The notes beneath the pieces are model-generated. The model had not been told where the DNA came from, did no database searches, and saw only the letters and a list, made by a program, of their open reading frames with translations. A DNA stretch of 15,124 bases, taken from contig JAHRWG010000010.1 in NCBI GenBank assembly GCA_019090295.1, positions 1 through 15,124 on the forward strand, read 5' to 3'. The translations under genes were made by a program, and so were the position numbers. Of this stretch, positions 1-7,212 are shown one piece after another (the stretch's first letter is position 1; every line of letters starts with the position of its first letter). This DNA is from Cycloclasticus sp. Lineage in GTDB: Bacteria; Pseudomonadota; Gammaproteobacteria; Methylococcales; Cycloclasticaceae.

Positions 1-473
1 ATAATGGGTATTTTTCGAGATTTACCTGTCTGAATGAGGGTGAGGATTTCAGCTAATTCATCCAGTGTGCCGAACCCCCCAGGTAACACCACATAGGCTG
101 TCGCATATTTTACAAACATGACCTTACGTGCAAAAAAATGGTTAAAGTTTAAGCTGATATCTTGATAGGGATTAGCGACTTGTTCATGGGGCAGTTGGAT
201 ATTAAGACCAACGCTGGCTGATGAGCCTTGGTGCGCCCCCTTGTTGGCTGCTTCCATAATACCTGGGCCGCCACCGCTTAAAATTGAAAAGCCGGCATTT
301 GATAGAGCTAAAGCAATGGCTTCGGCACGTTTGTAATCTGGGTGGTCTTCATTAAGGCGGGCGGACCCATACATGGTGACCGCAGGCCTAACGTGTGACA
401 GCTGTTCAAAACCATCAACAAACTCAGCAATAATTTGAAATACTTTCCAGGCTTCTCGCTTTTGGGTGCTCAT
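1..473 (-). CDS. LOG family (TIGR00730) Rossmann-fold protein, 3' end cut off
   Basis: This is the N-terminal 157 codons of a minus-strand gene that runs off the left edge; it begins at ATG 473-471. Visible motifs are SGGGPGIMEAAN at about residues 66-77 and PGGFGTLDEL at about 130-139. These are the two signature loops of the LOG / 'lysine decarboxylase-like' family, which bind nucleotide and hydrolyse AMP-type substrates (cytokinin riboside 5'-monophosphate phosphoribohydrolases in plants and some bacteria). The N-terminal helix before the Rossmann core (about 1-30) and the YGSAR strand end (35-39) match the longer proteobacterial subgroup. The biological substrate in gammaproteobacteria is not settled. 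The gene diverges from polA with an 85-base gap. The old 'lysine decarboxylase' label would be misleading, because the fold is unrelated to pyridoxal-phosphate decarboxylases. Confidence 0.9.
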   Translation of the reverse strand, partial: MSTQKREAWKVFQIIAEFVDGFEQLSHVRPAVTMYGSARLNEDHPDYKRAEAIALALSNAGFSILSGGGPGIMEAANKGAHQGSSASVGLNIQLPHEQVANPYQDISLNFNHFFARKVMFVKYATAYVVLPGGFGTLDELAEILTLIQTGKSRKIPI

Positions 474-519
474 ATAACTCCTTACAGTCTTTAGCGCCAC
501 ATGATGGTAACACTCGACG

Positions 520-525
520 TATAAT
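520..525 (+). promoter_or_regulatory. Possible -10 element for polA
   Basis: A perfect TATAAT lies 33 bases upstream of the preferred polA ATG, in the AT-rich gap between two divergent genes. No convincing -35 hexamer sits 16-18 bases upstream (CCACAT at 497-502), and there is no TGn extended -10. It is a plausible but incomplete sigma-70 promoter. Confidence 0.35.
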
Positions 526-558
526 CGCGTTAATTATTATTAATTGGATACTATTTTT

Positions 559-3288
559 ATGGCAGATAAAACGTTGGTGCTGGTTGATGGCTCTTCTTAT
601 TTGTTTCGTGCATATCACGCGCTTCCCCTGCTAACAAATTCGAAAGGTGACTATACCAATGCTATTTTAGGGGTGACGAATATGCTTAAAAAGTTAGTGG
701 CCACCTACCCCGATGCATACCTCGGTGTCATCTTTGATGCGCCGGGAAAAACCTTCCGTCATGATATGTATAGCGACTACAAGGCGAATCGAACAAAAAT
801 GCCAGACGAGCTAAGGGAGCAAATTCAACCCTTGCATGAGCTCATTAAGGCAATGGGCTTGCCGTTAGTTATGGAATCAGGTGTTGAAGCTGATGATGTA
901 ATCGGGACCTTGGCGAAAATGGCGGCTTCAGAGGGTTTGAAGGTAATTATCTCAACAGGCGATAAAGATATTGCACAATTGGTGACAGAAAAAATTTCGT
1001 TAATCAACACGATGAATAACGACTTCTTAGACCCAGCGGGTGTGATAGAAAAGTTTGGCGTCACCGCTGAACAGATTATTGACTACTTAACCTTAATGGG
1101 CGACACATCAGATAATATCCCAGGGGTGCCGAAGGTTGGTCCAAAAACGGCTGCTAAGTGGCTAAATAAATATGGTTCACTGGATAACTTGTTGGAACAT
1201 GCGAGTGAAGTGAAGGGTAAGGTTGGCGAAAGCTTACGTGAACATATGACGGCTATTCCCCTTTCAAAAGACTTGGTGACTATTCGCTGCGATGTTCCAT
1301 TAAATGAGTCGCCGACGGGTCTAGTTAAAGGGGCGGCAGATAAGGATTTGCTGCGCGACATGTTAAGTCACTTTGAGTTTACCAGTTGGTTAAAGCAGTT
1401 AGACTCAGGAAAAAGTCCAGCAAACAGCAGAGGCGAGCCAAAAGGTGGGGTTCAGGCTGAAGAGTTGCCAGAGATGTCGCCACTAAAGGTTGACACCTTG
1501 TTGGGCGAAGAGAGCTTTAAGCAATGGCTTGGGGATCTGGCTGGGGCCGAGTACTTTGCTTTTGATACAGAAACAACCAGCCTTGATTACACAAAAGCAC
1601 TGGTCGTGGGTGTTTCGTTTGCTGTAAAGGCTGGGCATGCGGCTTATGTGCCGGTTGCGCATCAATACCCGGGCGCGCCAGAACAATTATCTAGGCAGTG
1701 GGTTTTGGATCAGTTGAAGCCTTTGTTAGAAGATGAGTCAGTGCTTAAAATTGGCCAGAATCTAAAATATGATGCCAATGTATTAAAAAATCACGGGATC
1801 AATATGCAAGGCATTGCGCATGACACCATGTTGGAATCCTACGCATTAAATAGTACGGTAACACGGCATAATATGGATGCCCTGGCCGATAAATATTTAG
1901 GGCATCAAACCATTCATTATGATGAGGTGGCCGGCAAAGGGGCCAAGCAAGTGTGCTTTGACCAAGTGACCATTGAAGTGGCCGCGCCTTATGCAGCAGA
2001 AGATGCCGATGTGAGTTTGCGTTTACACCAATGTTTGATTGGAAAGTTAGAGGCAGAACCGTCATTAATGAAGGTATACCAAGAACTAGAGATGCCTTTG
2101 TTGCCCGTGTTGGCACGTATGGAGCAGACCGGTGTGCTGGTTGATGAGCAAATGCTTCAGCAGCAAAGCACAGAGTTAGCAGAAAAAATCCAACAACTAG
2201 AAAACCAAGCGCACGCAGTCGCAGGTGAGGCTTTTAACTTAGGGTCGCCAAAGCAAATTCAAGCCATTTTATATGATAAATTAGGCTTGCCTATCCTGAA
2301 GAAAACACCTAAAGGTCAGCCATCAACAGCCGAGAGTGTTTTGCAAGACTTGGCCATCGATTTTCCTCTACCTAAGTTAATTCTTGAATACCGCAGCTTT
2401 AGTAAACTGCGTTCTACTTACACGGATAAGTTACCCAAGCAAATTAACCCAGTGACTGGGCGAGTGCACACCTCCTATCATCAAGCAGTGACAGCAACTG
2501 GGCGCTTATCTTCTTCGGATCCTAACTTACAGAATATTCCGGTGCGAAGCGAGGAGGGTCGTCGGATTCGGCAGGCATTTATTGCAGAACCTGGCTATAC
2601 CGTGCTGGCGGCCGATTATTCTCAAATAGAATTACGGATTATGGCGCATTTATCCCAAGACACAGGGTTGCTGAAAGCGTTTCAAGATGGGCTTGATGTG
2701 CACAAGGCAACGGCCGCAGAAGTGTTTGGAGTGTCGCTAGAGCAGGTGGAAGATCACCAGAGGCGATCAGCCAAGGCCATTAATTTTGGCCTTATCTATG
2801 GCATGTCCGCTTTTGGGTTGGCAAAGCAGCTGGGAATCGAACGCGGTGCAGCGCAAGGCTATATTAACCTTTATTTCGAACGCTACCCTGGCGTTAAACA
2901 ATATATGGATGAAACAAGGGAGTTGGCGCGAGAGCAAGGCTATATTGAAACGCTATTAGGTCGCCGTTTGTACCTTCCAGATATTAATGCCAAGAATGGC
3001 CAGCTAAGGCAATACGCAGAAAGAACAGCCATTAATGCCCCAATGCAGGGAACAGCAGCCGACATTATAAAGTTAGCAATGATAGCGGTTGACCAATGGA
3101 TGACCTTAGAAAACCCACCCGTGCGCATGGTTATGCAAGTGCATGATGAGTTGGTGTTCGAGGTTAAGGACGACTATTTAGAGCAAGCAAGGTCCATCAT
3201 TAGTCAAAAAATGAGCGAGGCGCTTAAGCTTGATGTGCCGCTGATTGTGGATGTAGGTACTGGTAACAATTGGGATGAAGCTCATTAG
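559..3288 (+). CDS. polA: DNA polymerase I
   Basis: This 909-residue enzyme fills gaps and removes RNA primers during lagging-strand synthesis and excision repair. All three domains look intact. The 5'-nuclease domain (about 1-290) shows LVDGSSYLFRAYHA with D10, the D112/D113 pair, STGDKD, and the helix-hairpin-helix region GDTSDNIPGVPKVGPKTA. The 3'-5' proofreading domain keeps FDTETTSLDY (D336, E338), NLKYDAN and YAAEDAD, so unlike Taq it should proofread. The polymerase domain has motif A DYSQIELRI (D686), motif B RRSAKAINFGLIYG (R735, then K, F and Y) and motif C QVHDELVFEV (D863). Each sits 19 residues earlier than in the 928-residue E. coli protein. An in-frame TTG at 544 would add MDTIF. 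I chose ATG 559 because MADKTLVLVDGSS matches the usual family N-terminus; neither start has a good ribosome binding site. The gene ends before a terminator and faces engB. Confidence 0.98.
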   Translation: MADKTLVLVDGSSYLFRAYHALPLLTNSKGDYTNAILGVTNMLKKLVATYPDAYLGVIFDAPGKTFRHDMYSDYKANRTKMPDELREQIQPLHELIKAMGLPLVMESGVEADDVIGTLAKMAASEGLKVIISTGDKDIAQLVTEKISLINTMNNDFLDPAGVIEKFGVTAEQIIDYLTLMGDTSDNIPGVPKVGPKTAAKWLNKYGSLDNLLEHASEVKGKVGESLREHMTAIPLSKDLVTIRCDVPLNESPTGLVKGAADKDLLRDMLSHFEFTSWLKQLDSGKSPANSRGEPKGGVQAEELPEMSPLKVDTLLGEESFKQWLGDLAGAEYFAFDTETTSLDYTKALVVGVSFAVKAGHAAYVPVAHQYPGAPEQLSRQWVLDQLKPLLEDESVLKIGQNLKYDANVLKNHGINMQGIAHDTMLESYALNSTVTRHNMDALADKYLGHQTIHYDEVAGKGAKQVCFDQVTIEVAAPYAAEDADVSLRLHQCLIGKLEAEPSLMKVYQELEMPLLPVLARMEQTGVLVDEQMLQQQSTELAEKIQQLENQAHAVAGEAFNLGSPKQIQAILYDKLGLPILKKTPKGQPSTAESVLQDLAIDFPLPKLILEYRSFSKLRSTYTDKLPKQINPVTGRVHTSYHQAVTATGRLSSSDPNLQNIPVRSEEGRRIRQAFIAEPGYTVLAADYSQIELRIMAHLSQDTGLLKAFQDGLDVHKATAAEVFGVSLEQVEDHQRRSAKAINFGLIYGMSAFGLAKQLGIERGAAQGYINLYFERYPGVKQYMDETRELAREQGYIETLLGRRLYLPDINAKNGQLRQYAERTAINAPMQGTAADIIKLAMIAVDQWMTLENPPVRMVMQVHDELVFEVKDDYLEQARSIISQKMSEALKLDVPLIVDVGTGNNWDEAH

Positions 3289-3307
3289 TGGGGCGTTAAT
3301 CAGCAAG

Positions 3308-3328
3308 TGCTTGAAAGCTTTTTAAGCA
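3308..3328 (+). other. Hairpin just after polA
   Basis: TGCTTGAAA pairs with TTTTTAAGCA around a three-base loop, giving a nine-pair stem with one G-T pair. It begins 20 bases after the polA stop and lies two bases before the main terminator hairpin. It may protect the mRNA 3' end or be part of a compound terminator. Confidence 0.4.
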
Positions 3329-3330
3329 AA

Positions 3331-3369
3331 GGGAGGTGTCTAGCTACCGCCTCCCTTTTCCCCTCTTTT
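3331..3369 (+). terminator. Intrinsic terminator of polA, possibly bidirectional
   Basis: GGGAGG (3331-3336) pairs with CCTCCC (3350-3355); one more G-T and one G-C pair extend the stem inward. The stem is followed by the pyrimidine tract TTTTCCCCTCTTTTTCTTTT. On the opposite strand the same stem is followed by TTTGCTT, a weaker tract that could also stop engB transcripts. Confidence 0.8.
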
Positions 3370-3434
3370 TCTTTTTGGGTCAGCTGAATGGCTGTTATTA
3401 AGCCCAGTCCATCCTAATCTGTTGACAGGTTTCT

Positions 3435-4040
3435 TTATACCTTGGTGACGCCCATATGTGCATCTAACCAGTTATGAAGCGGTTCGACGCCCTCTTTTTT
3501 TAAGGAGGAAAATAGTTCAATCTGAATGCTCGTCGATGCATTTTTGAATAACTTTTGCGCGCTAAATAAGGTGTTTTTAGCAGCGTTACGACTTAATTTA
3601 TCAGCCTTGGTTAACGCAACAAAGACATCTAGGTTTAAATGAGCCGCATATTCGATCATTTGTAAGTCATATTCGGCCAATGAACGACGAATATCAACCA
3701 CCAGCACTAAGCCATTAAGAGAGGTTCTTTTTTCTAGGTAATGCTCTAATTCTTTTTGCCATTTTAGTTGTACGTTAAGGGGAACTTTAGCGTAACCATA
3801 GCCAGGTAGGTCAACTAAACAGCGTGTTTCATCAAGCTTAAAGTAGACCAGTTGCTGAGTCCGCCCAGGCGTTTTACTGGTGCGAGCAAGGCTTTTTTGA
3901 TGAGTTAGAGTATTGATGGTGCTAGATTTGCCCGCATTTGATCGACCCGCAAAGGCGACTTCAAACTCAATGCCATCTGGAGTGGTTTTTAGATTAGGCG
4001 CACTGAGTAAAAATTCAGCTCGATGGTAAAGAGGGTTCAT
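3435..4040 (-). CDS. engB: Ribosome biogenesis GTP-binding protein EngB/YihA (YsxC)
   Basis: A 201-residue TRAFAC-class GTPase required for late assembly of the 50S ribosomal subunit (E. coli YihA is about 210 residues). All G motifs are readable: G1 GRSNAGKSS at 32-40, G2 threonine in KTPGRTQ (56-62), G3 DLPGYGYAK at 77-85, G4 TKAD at 144-147 and G5 SSLK at 178-181. The GRSNAGKSS and DLPGYGYA forms separate EngB from Era and Der. The start at 4040 gives the normal N-terminus (NPLYHRAEFLLSAP), but no strong Shine-Dalgarno sequence precedes it. It converges on polA, the arrangement seen in E. coli and Pseudomonas, and diverges from the cytochrome gene. Confidence 0.97.
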   Translation of the reverse strand: MNPLYHRAEFLLSAPNLKTTPDGIEFEVAFAGRSNAGKSSTINTLTHQKSLARTSKTPGRTQQLVYFKLDETRCLVDLPGYGYAKVPLNVQLKWQKELEHYLEKRTSLNGLVLVVDIRRSLAEYDLQMIEYAAHLNLDVFVALTKADKLSRNAAKNTLFSAQKLFKNASTSIQIELFSSLKKEGVEPLHNWLDAHMGVTKV

Positions 4041-4080
4041 AGGGTTGCTTGCTTGAAGTTGTTTGCTTTATTGTACCGGA

Positions 4081-4099
4081 CTACACGATTTTCGTGTGG
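4081..4099. repeat. Inverted repeat in the engB / cytochrome c gap
   Basis: ACACGA (4083-4088) and TCGTGT (4092-4097) are perfect inverted arms around TTT; a T-G and a C-G pair extend the stem to eight pairs. It lies 41 bases upstream of the engB start and about 100 bases upstream of the cytochrome start. It could be an operator for a dimeric regulator or simply a small hairpin; it lacks a T tract on either side. Confidence 0.4.
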
Positions 4100-4145
4100 T
4101 GAACAGCAAATGATAGGAAAAAGATAAAACTAATTCTACGTTTTA

Positions 4146-4174
4146 TTGTAAAATCAAGCCTAAATATTTATTTT
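4146..4174 (+). promoter_or_regulatory. Candidate sigma-70 promoter for the cytochrome genes
   Basis: TTGTAA (4146-4151), a 17-base spacer and TATTTT (4169-4174) lie in a strongly AT-rich stretch 25 bases upstream of the first cytochrome start. Spacing is ideal, but each hexamer departs from consensus and the surrounding AT richness makes chance matches likely. Confidence 0.4.
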
Positions 4175-4198
4175 GTAAATTGGTTTGTAGGGGCGAAT

Positions 4199-4501
4199 AT
4201 GATGAAGGTCTTTTTAATAGTGGTGGCCACTGTGTTAATGGTGTCGGGTCATGCAATAGCCGCCGATGCGGCAGCGGGTAAGGCGGTATCAGCGAGATGC
4301 ATTTCTTGTCATGGGGTTGCAGGTATTAGTCCAATAGGTATATACCCTAATTTAGCAGGTCAAAAAGAACAATATTTAAAGAAACAGATCAATGCTTTTC
4401 GTTCAGGTAAGCGCGTAGACCCAAGCATGACAGCGATGGTTGCTGAATTAACAGATAGTGATGCGGCGAATCTGGCTGCTTTTTATTCGGGTATTAGGTA
4501 G
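4199..4501 (+). CDS. Small periplasmic monohaem c-type cytochrome
   Basis: A 100-residue precursor with a signal peptide: a short basic start, a hydrophobic core at about 4-16, and probable cleavage after SGHAIA. The mature protein is about 79 residues and carries one CISCH haem-attachment motif (34-38). The likely axial methionine is M77 or M80 in KRVDPSMTAM, so this is a class I soluble electron carrier. Its sequence resembles the N-terminal half of the dihaem c4 encoded just downstream. Two adjacent ATGs (4199, 4202) follow an AGGGG at 4189-4193 and either could be used. A 'probable cytochrome' beside c4 is also found near polA in Pseudomonas. The redox partner cannot be told from the sequence; a terminal oxidase is the usual expectation for c4-type proteins. 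Confidence 0.9.
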   Translation: MMKVFLIVVATVLMVSGHAIAADAAAGKAVSARCISCHGVAGISPIGIYPNLAGQKEQYLKKQINAFRSGKRVDPSMTAMVAELTDSDAANLAAFYSGIR

Positions 4502-4517
4502 ATTTTTGGAGTAAGTG

Positions 4518-5123
4518 ATGAAGCTAAATTTTTTATTGAGTTGTTTAATTGTTTTACTAATGCCTATGCAGGTTTTCGCAGCCGGTGATGCCGAAGAAGG
4601 GCGTGTTAAAGCAGCAACATGTGCTGCTTGCCACGGCCAAAATGGCAACAGTGAAAACCCATTGTGGCCGAAATTAGCCGGTCAGCATGCATACTATATT
4701 GAAAAAGAACTGCATGACTTTCAAAATGAAAAGCGTACGGACCCAAGTATGTCTGCAATGGCAATGGGCTTGAGCGATATTGATATTGAAAATGTATCAG
4801 CCTTTTTTGCAAGCCAACCAGCAACGATCGAAGCCGCTGGTGAAAGTAAAGTGGCGCTAGGTGAAAAACTGTATAGAGGGGGTAATGCTGATAGCGCTGT
4901 GCCGGCTTGTATGGCATGCCATGGCCCTACAGGGGCAGGTAATAGCCCGGCTCGTTTCCCACAAGTTGGGGGTCAGCATGCGGCATACTTAGCAAAAGCG
5001 TTAAATGACTTTAAGGCTGGATCAAGAAGTAATGATAAGCAAAGTATGATGCGTGATATTGCGGGCCGCATGACAGTAGAAGAAATTGAAGCGGTTGCTT
5101 CTTATATGTCAGGCTTGCACTAA
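4518..5123 (+). CDS. Dihaem cytochrome c4
   Basis: A 201-residue secreted protein with two tandem class I cytochrome domains. The signal peptide covers about residues 1-22 (leader ending PMQVFA). Haem motifs are CAACH at 35-39 and CMACH at 131-135. Likely axial methionines are M78 (DPSMSAM) and M177 or M178 (KQSMMRD). Length and two-domain layout match cytochrome c4, a periplasmic, often membrane-associated carrier that delivers electrons to terminal oxidases. ATG 4518 is preferred over an in-frame GTG at 4515 because GGAG (4508-4511) sits six bases before the ATG. It lies 16 bases after the monohaem gene, so the two are almost certainly co-transcribed, and the transcript ends at a strong hairpin. 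Confidence 0.95.
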   Translation: MKLNFLLSCLIVLLMPMQVFAAGDAEEGRVKAATCAACHGQNGNSENPLWPKLAGQHAYYIEKELHDFQNEKRTDPSMSAMAMGLSDIDIENVSAFFASQPATIEAAGESKVALGEKLYRGGNADSAVPACMACHGPTGAGNSPARFPQVGGQHAAYLAKALNDFKAGSRSNDKQSMMRDIAGRMTVEEIEAVASYMSGLH

Positions 5124-5142
5124 ACTCACTGAGCTTTGGTTT

Positions 5143-5168
5143 AAAAGGGCAACGTTGTTGCCCTTTTT
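5143..5168 (+). terminator. Strong intrinsic terminator after cytochrome c4
   Basis: GGGCAAC (5147-5153) pairs perfectly with GTTGCCC (5157-5163) around a GTT loop. Flanking AAAA/TTTT extends the stem to 11 pairs and the T tract continues to 5168. It separates the cytochrome transcript from resB. Confidence 0.92.
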
Positions 5169-5217
5169 GCTGTTTACTCATTGAGCTCTCGCTTAAAAAC
5201 ACAAAACTACGACTACG

Positions 5218-7203
5218 ATGGATTTACCGAAAGAAACCACGTCTAAACTCGCGAAAAAAATAACAATATGGGTAAGGTTTTTGGGTTCAATGAACCTAGC
5301 GATTACCTTGTTATTGGCGCTTTCTATTGCCTCTGTTGTCGGCACCGTTCTACAGCAAAATCAAGGGTACACAGATTACATTATAAAGTTCGGCCCTTTT
5401 TGGTTTGAAGCCTTTAAGCTAATGGGTTTGTATGATGTGTATTCATCCAGTTGGTTTTTATTTATTTTATTGTGCTTGGTGTCATCAACGACAGTCTGTA
5501 TTTATAGAACGGCCCCAGTTATGTTGCGGGGGATGCGGGACTACCGGCAAAATGTACAGCTAAGAACTCTTCAGCAATACCCTGACTGCACAAAGTGGGT
5601 GGTGCAGCAACCGGTCGGTGATGTACGGAATGTTGCTCAAAGCATTTTATCGCACCATGGTTTTAGCGCGCGCTTTAAAGAGGAAAAGGATCACCAGCTG
5701 ATATCTGGTATGAAGGGCCGAGGCAGCCGCTTAGGGTATATATTAGCGCACCTGGCGATTGTATTTATTTGTGTGGGTGGCTTAATTGATGGTAATGCGA
5801 TCCTTAAGGCGCGTGAATTAATGGGCTTGTTGGAGCCAGAGCACAGAAATCTTCCTGCGAATAAAGTGCCGGCTATTAGTCGATTGGGTCTTGATAATAT
5901 GGCTTTTAGAGGGAGCGTTTCAGTGCCAGAAGGCAGCCAAACAGATGCGCTTTTTATCAATTATAAAGATGGCTACTTGGTTCAGAACTTACCTTTCACG
6001 ATAGAAGTTAAAGACTTTAGAATTGAGCATTATGATAGCGGGCAACCTAAATCCTTTGAAAGTGATTTACTCATACATGATGCTCGCTTAGCAGCGCCAA
6101 TGACTCAAACCATTTCCGTTAACCACCCGTTAATTTATGATGGACATGCTATTTATCAGGCCAGTTTTGCCGATGGTGGGTCTGAGCTAGAGCTTCGTGC
6201 GTGGCCGTTGGGTGTCGTTAATAGCAAAGCGGCTAAGCTGCAATCAATTGTGGGTGAGGTGGCGCCATTGGTCGTGTCGGAACAGCAATGGTCATTAGAA
6301 ATGGATGATTTCCGTTTGTTTAATATCATGCCTTCGGAGGACCCTGCTAAAAAGTTCAATAATGTTGGGCCAAGCGTTACCTTCAAACTGCGCAGTAAGA
6401 CGGGTGAGGCAAGAGAGTACTTTAACTATATGCTACCGATTGATCGGGATGGTCACCTTTATTATTTGAGTGGTGTTAGAGAGTCACCAGCGGATGACTT
6501 TCGTTATTTATATATTCCTATGGATGATGAAGGAGGTGTTGGGCGTTTTGTCACCTTTCTAGGGTTTCTAAATGATACCGAGAAGATGCAGAAGCTTATT
6601 ACAAAGCTCAAGCTGACTGAGAATGTTTTACCTGCAAAAGAAGCGGGGCAAGTGAATGAAGCGATGCTGAAATTAGTACAGTTGTTTTTAAAAAGTGGCT
6701 TTGAAGGTGTTGAGGCACAGTTGAAAAAAAATGTGCCACTAGATGACCAGCAACCAGTCATAACACTTTATATCCAGGTGTTACAGAAGATTTTAGCGGC
6801 GGCTTATATGGATGTTTTGACGGCGCAAGGGCATGATGTGAGCCAGGGGTTAGATCCTGGAAAAGCAGGTTTCTTTACTGCCGCAACGGTTGCAATAGGT
6901 GCGCTTGAACGCTACGGCTCACCTGTTTATTTACAGTTAGACAGCTTTACTCATCGTCAAGCCAGTGGCTTGCAAATAGCCAAAGCACCAGGTAAAAATT
7001 TAGTTTACCCTGGTTGTGCAATGCTTATTGTTGGTATATTTTTAATGTTCTACGCACCTCAAAAAAGACTATGGGTGTGGCTGCAGAAAACAGACAAAGG
7101 GTTGGAGCTTACGTTGGTGGGGCAATCCTCTAAAAACAAAATGGATTTTTCAAAACAATATCAAGATATTAGTGCACAGTTTGAGCGCGTTTTAATAAGC
7201 TAA
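5218..7203 (+). CDS. resB: Cytochrome c biogenesis protein ResB (Ccs1)
   Basis: A 661-residue membrane protein of System II cytochrome c maturation. With the ResC/CcsA partner it moves haem across the inner membrane and attaches it to apocytochrome CxxCH motifs. Hydrophobic segments are at about 25-44 (MNLAITLLLALSIASVVGTV), 79-96, 172-190 (LGYILAHLAIVFICVGGLI, with a family-conserved histidine) and 595-612. Between the third and fourth lies a periplasmic domain of roughly 400 residues. The C-terminal SGLQIAKAPGKNLVYPGC region just before the last segment is a ResB hallmark. Length fits the long proteobacterial form. No Shine-Dalgarno is evident before ATG 5218 and I see no clear promoter in 5169-5217. 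The next in-frame ATG at 5290 would begin within the first membrane segment, so 5218 is kept. The partner gene follows after nine bases. Confidence 0.95.
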   Translation: MDLPKETTSKLAKKITIWVRFLGSMNLAITLLLALSIASVVGTVLQQNQGYTDYIIKFGPFWFEAFKLMGLYDVYSSSWFLFILLCLVSSTTVCIYRTAPVMLRGMRDYRQNVQLRTLQQYPDCTKWVVQQPVGDVRNVAQSILSHHGFSARFKEEKDHQLISGMKGRGSRLGYILAHLAIVFICVGGLIDGNAILKARELMGLLEPEHRNLPANKVPAISRLGLDNMAFRGSVSVPEGSQTDALFINYKDGYLVQNLPFTIEVKDFRIEHYDSGQPKSFESDLLIHDARLAAPMTQTISVNHPLIYDGHAIYQASFADGGSELELRAWPLGVVNSKAAKLQSIVGEVAPLVVSEQQWSLEMDDFRLFNIMPSEDPAKKFNNVGPSVTFKLRSKTGEAREYFNYMLPIDRDGHLYYLSGVRESPADDFRYLYIPMDDEGGVGRFVTFLGFLNDTEKMQKLITKLKLTENVLPAKEAGQVNEAMLKLVQLFLKSGFEGVEAQLKKNVPLDDQQPVITLYIQVLQKILAAAYMDVLTAQGHDVSQGLDPGKAGFFTAATVAIGALERYGSPVYLQLDSFTHRQASGLQIAKAPGKNLVYPGCAMLIVGIFLMFYAPQKRLWVWLQKTDKGLELTLVGQSSKNKMDFSKQYQDISAQFERVLIS

Positions 7204-7212
7204 GGCGAGGTT

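Noticed and set aside
544..558. TTG start that would add five residues to DNA polymerase I
   Set aside because: The family N-terminus fits ATG 559, and no ribosome binding site favours the TTG.
1799..2116. 105-codon minus-strand frame inside polA
   Set aside because: It is an antisense shadow of the proofreading domain with no signals of its own.
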